Source of the DNA: G020353235 sp035528295
Lineage (GTDB): Bacteria > Chloroflexota > Dehalococcoidia > Dehalococcoidales > JAUYDJ01
NCBI GenBank assembly: GCA_035528295.1
Contig: DATKYY010000063.1
Span: 1 to 6,003 of the forward strand
Length of the DNA: 6,003 nt
Reading direction: 5' to 3'
Every line of letters starts with the position of its first letter. Position 1 is the stretch's first letter. Positions 5,917 through 6,003 of the stretch are shown here, piece after piece. Under the pieces are notes generated by a model that searched no databases, was not told the DNA's origin, and worked only from the letters and a program-made list of their open reading frames with translations. The position numbers and the translations under genes are program-made.

Positions 5917-6003
5917 ATGTTTGTTCTGGGTACGGCCGGGCATATTGACCACGGTAAGTCAGTCCTGGTGCATGCCTTAACCGGGATAGACCCCGACCGG
6001 CTG
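5917..6003 (+). CDS. selB: Selenocysteine-specific elongation factor SelB, N-terminal fragment
   Basis: SelB is the EF-Tu-like GTPase that carries Sec-tRNA(Sec) to ribosomes at UGA codons marked by SECIS hairpins. Only 29 codons are in the window. They read MFVLGTAGHIDHGKSVLVHAL and on to TGIDPDRL, containing the P-loop GHIDHGKS at residues 8-15 and the Thr-Gly-x-x-x-Asp-Arg-Leu stretch typical of SelB rather than of EF-Tu or IF2. The ATG lies 9 bases after the selA stop, and AAGG at 5906-5909 overlapping that stop gives a ribosome site 7 bases from the start, suggesting translational coupling. Everything beyond the first GTPase motif, including the winged-helix SECIS-binding domains, is off the window. 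Confidence 0.93.
   Translation, partial: MFVLGTAGHIDHGKSVLVHALTGIDPDRL

Noticed and set aside
1..6003. CRISPR array, insertion sequence or integration site
   Set aside because: No regularly spaced repeats, terminal inverted repeats, transposase motifs or tRNA-end duplications are visible.

Overview
The window carries the core of a bacterial selenocysteine (Sec) machinery beside a copper-export operon. Gene content, motifs and a GC level that looks to be in the high fifties are compatible with an anaerobic bacterium, perhaps an uncultured Chloroflexota/Dehalococcoidia-type organism. That taxonomic guess is impression only; no marker gene is present.

Layout: bases 1-209 hold the 3' end of an unrecognised, AT-richer reading frame. 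A short intergenic stretch with a plausible promoter leads to a small CPHC glutaredoxin-like protein (331-570, +). It converges on a minus-strand pair: a two-HMA copper P1B-type ATPase (copA, 3266 to 786) followed 17 nt later by a 60-residue YHS-domain protein (768 to 586). Upstream of copA is a 10-bp direct repeat (ATAGGTCATA, 36-bp period) that looks like regulator binding sites.

The right half is selenium metabolism. selD (minus) and selA (plus) diverge from a 110-bp region with back-to-back promoters, and selB follows selA on the plus strand and runs off the window end. An ordinary ORF caller would start selD at 4282 and lose its N-terminus. Reading upstream through an in-frame TGA at 4366-4364 to an ATG at 4417 with a good Shine-Dalgarno restores a 349-residue SelD. 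The TGA falls exactly at the catalytic Cys17 position of E. coli SelD (GAG-U-ASK), and a 9-bp hairpin with a G-containing apical loop begins right after it, as expected of a bacterial SECIS element. So selD here is very probably itself a selenoprotein gene.

Together: SelD makes selenophosphate, SelA converts Ser-tRNA(Sec) to Sec-tRNA(Sec), and SelB delivers it to UGA codons with SECIS hairpins. Because SelD needs a Sec insertion, its synthesis depends on its own product and on SelA/SelB, a self-referential circuit. selC (tRNA-Sec) is not in the window. The copper ATPase, YHS protein and glutaredoxin form a separate metal/redox neighbourhood.
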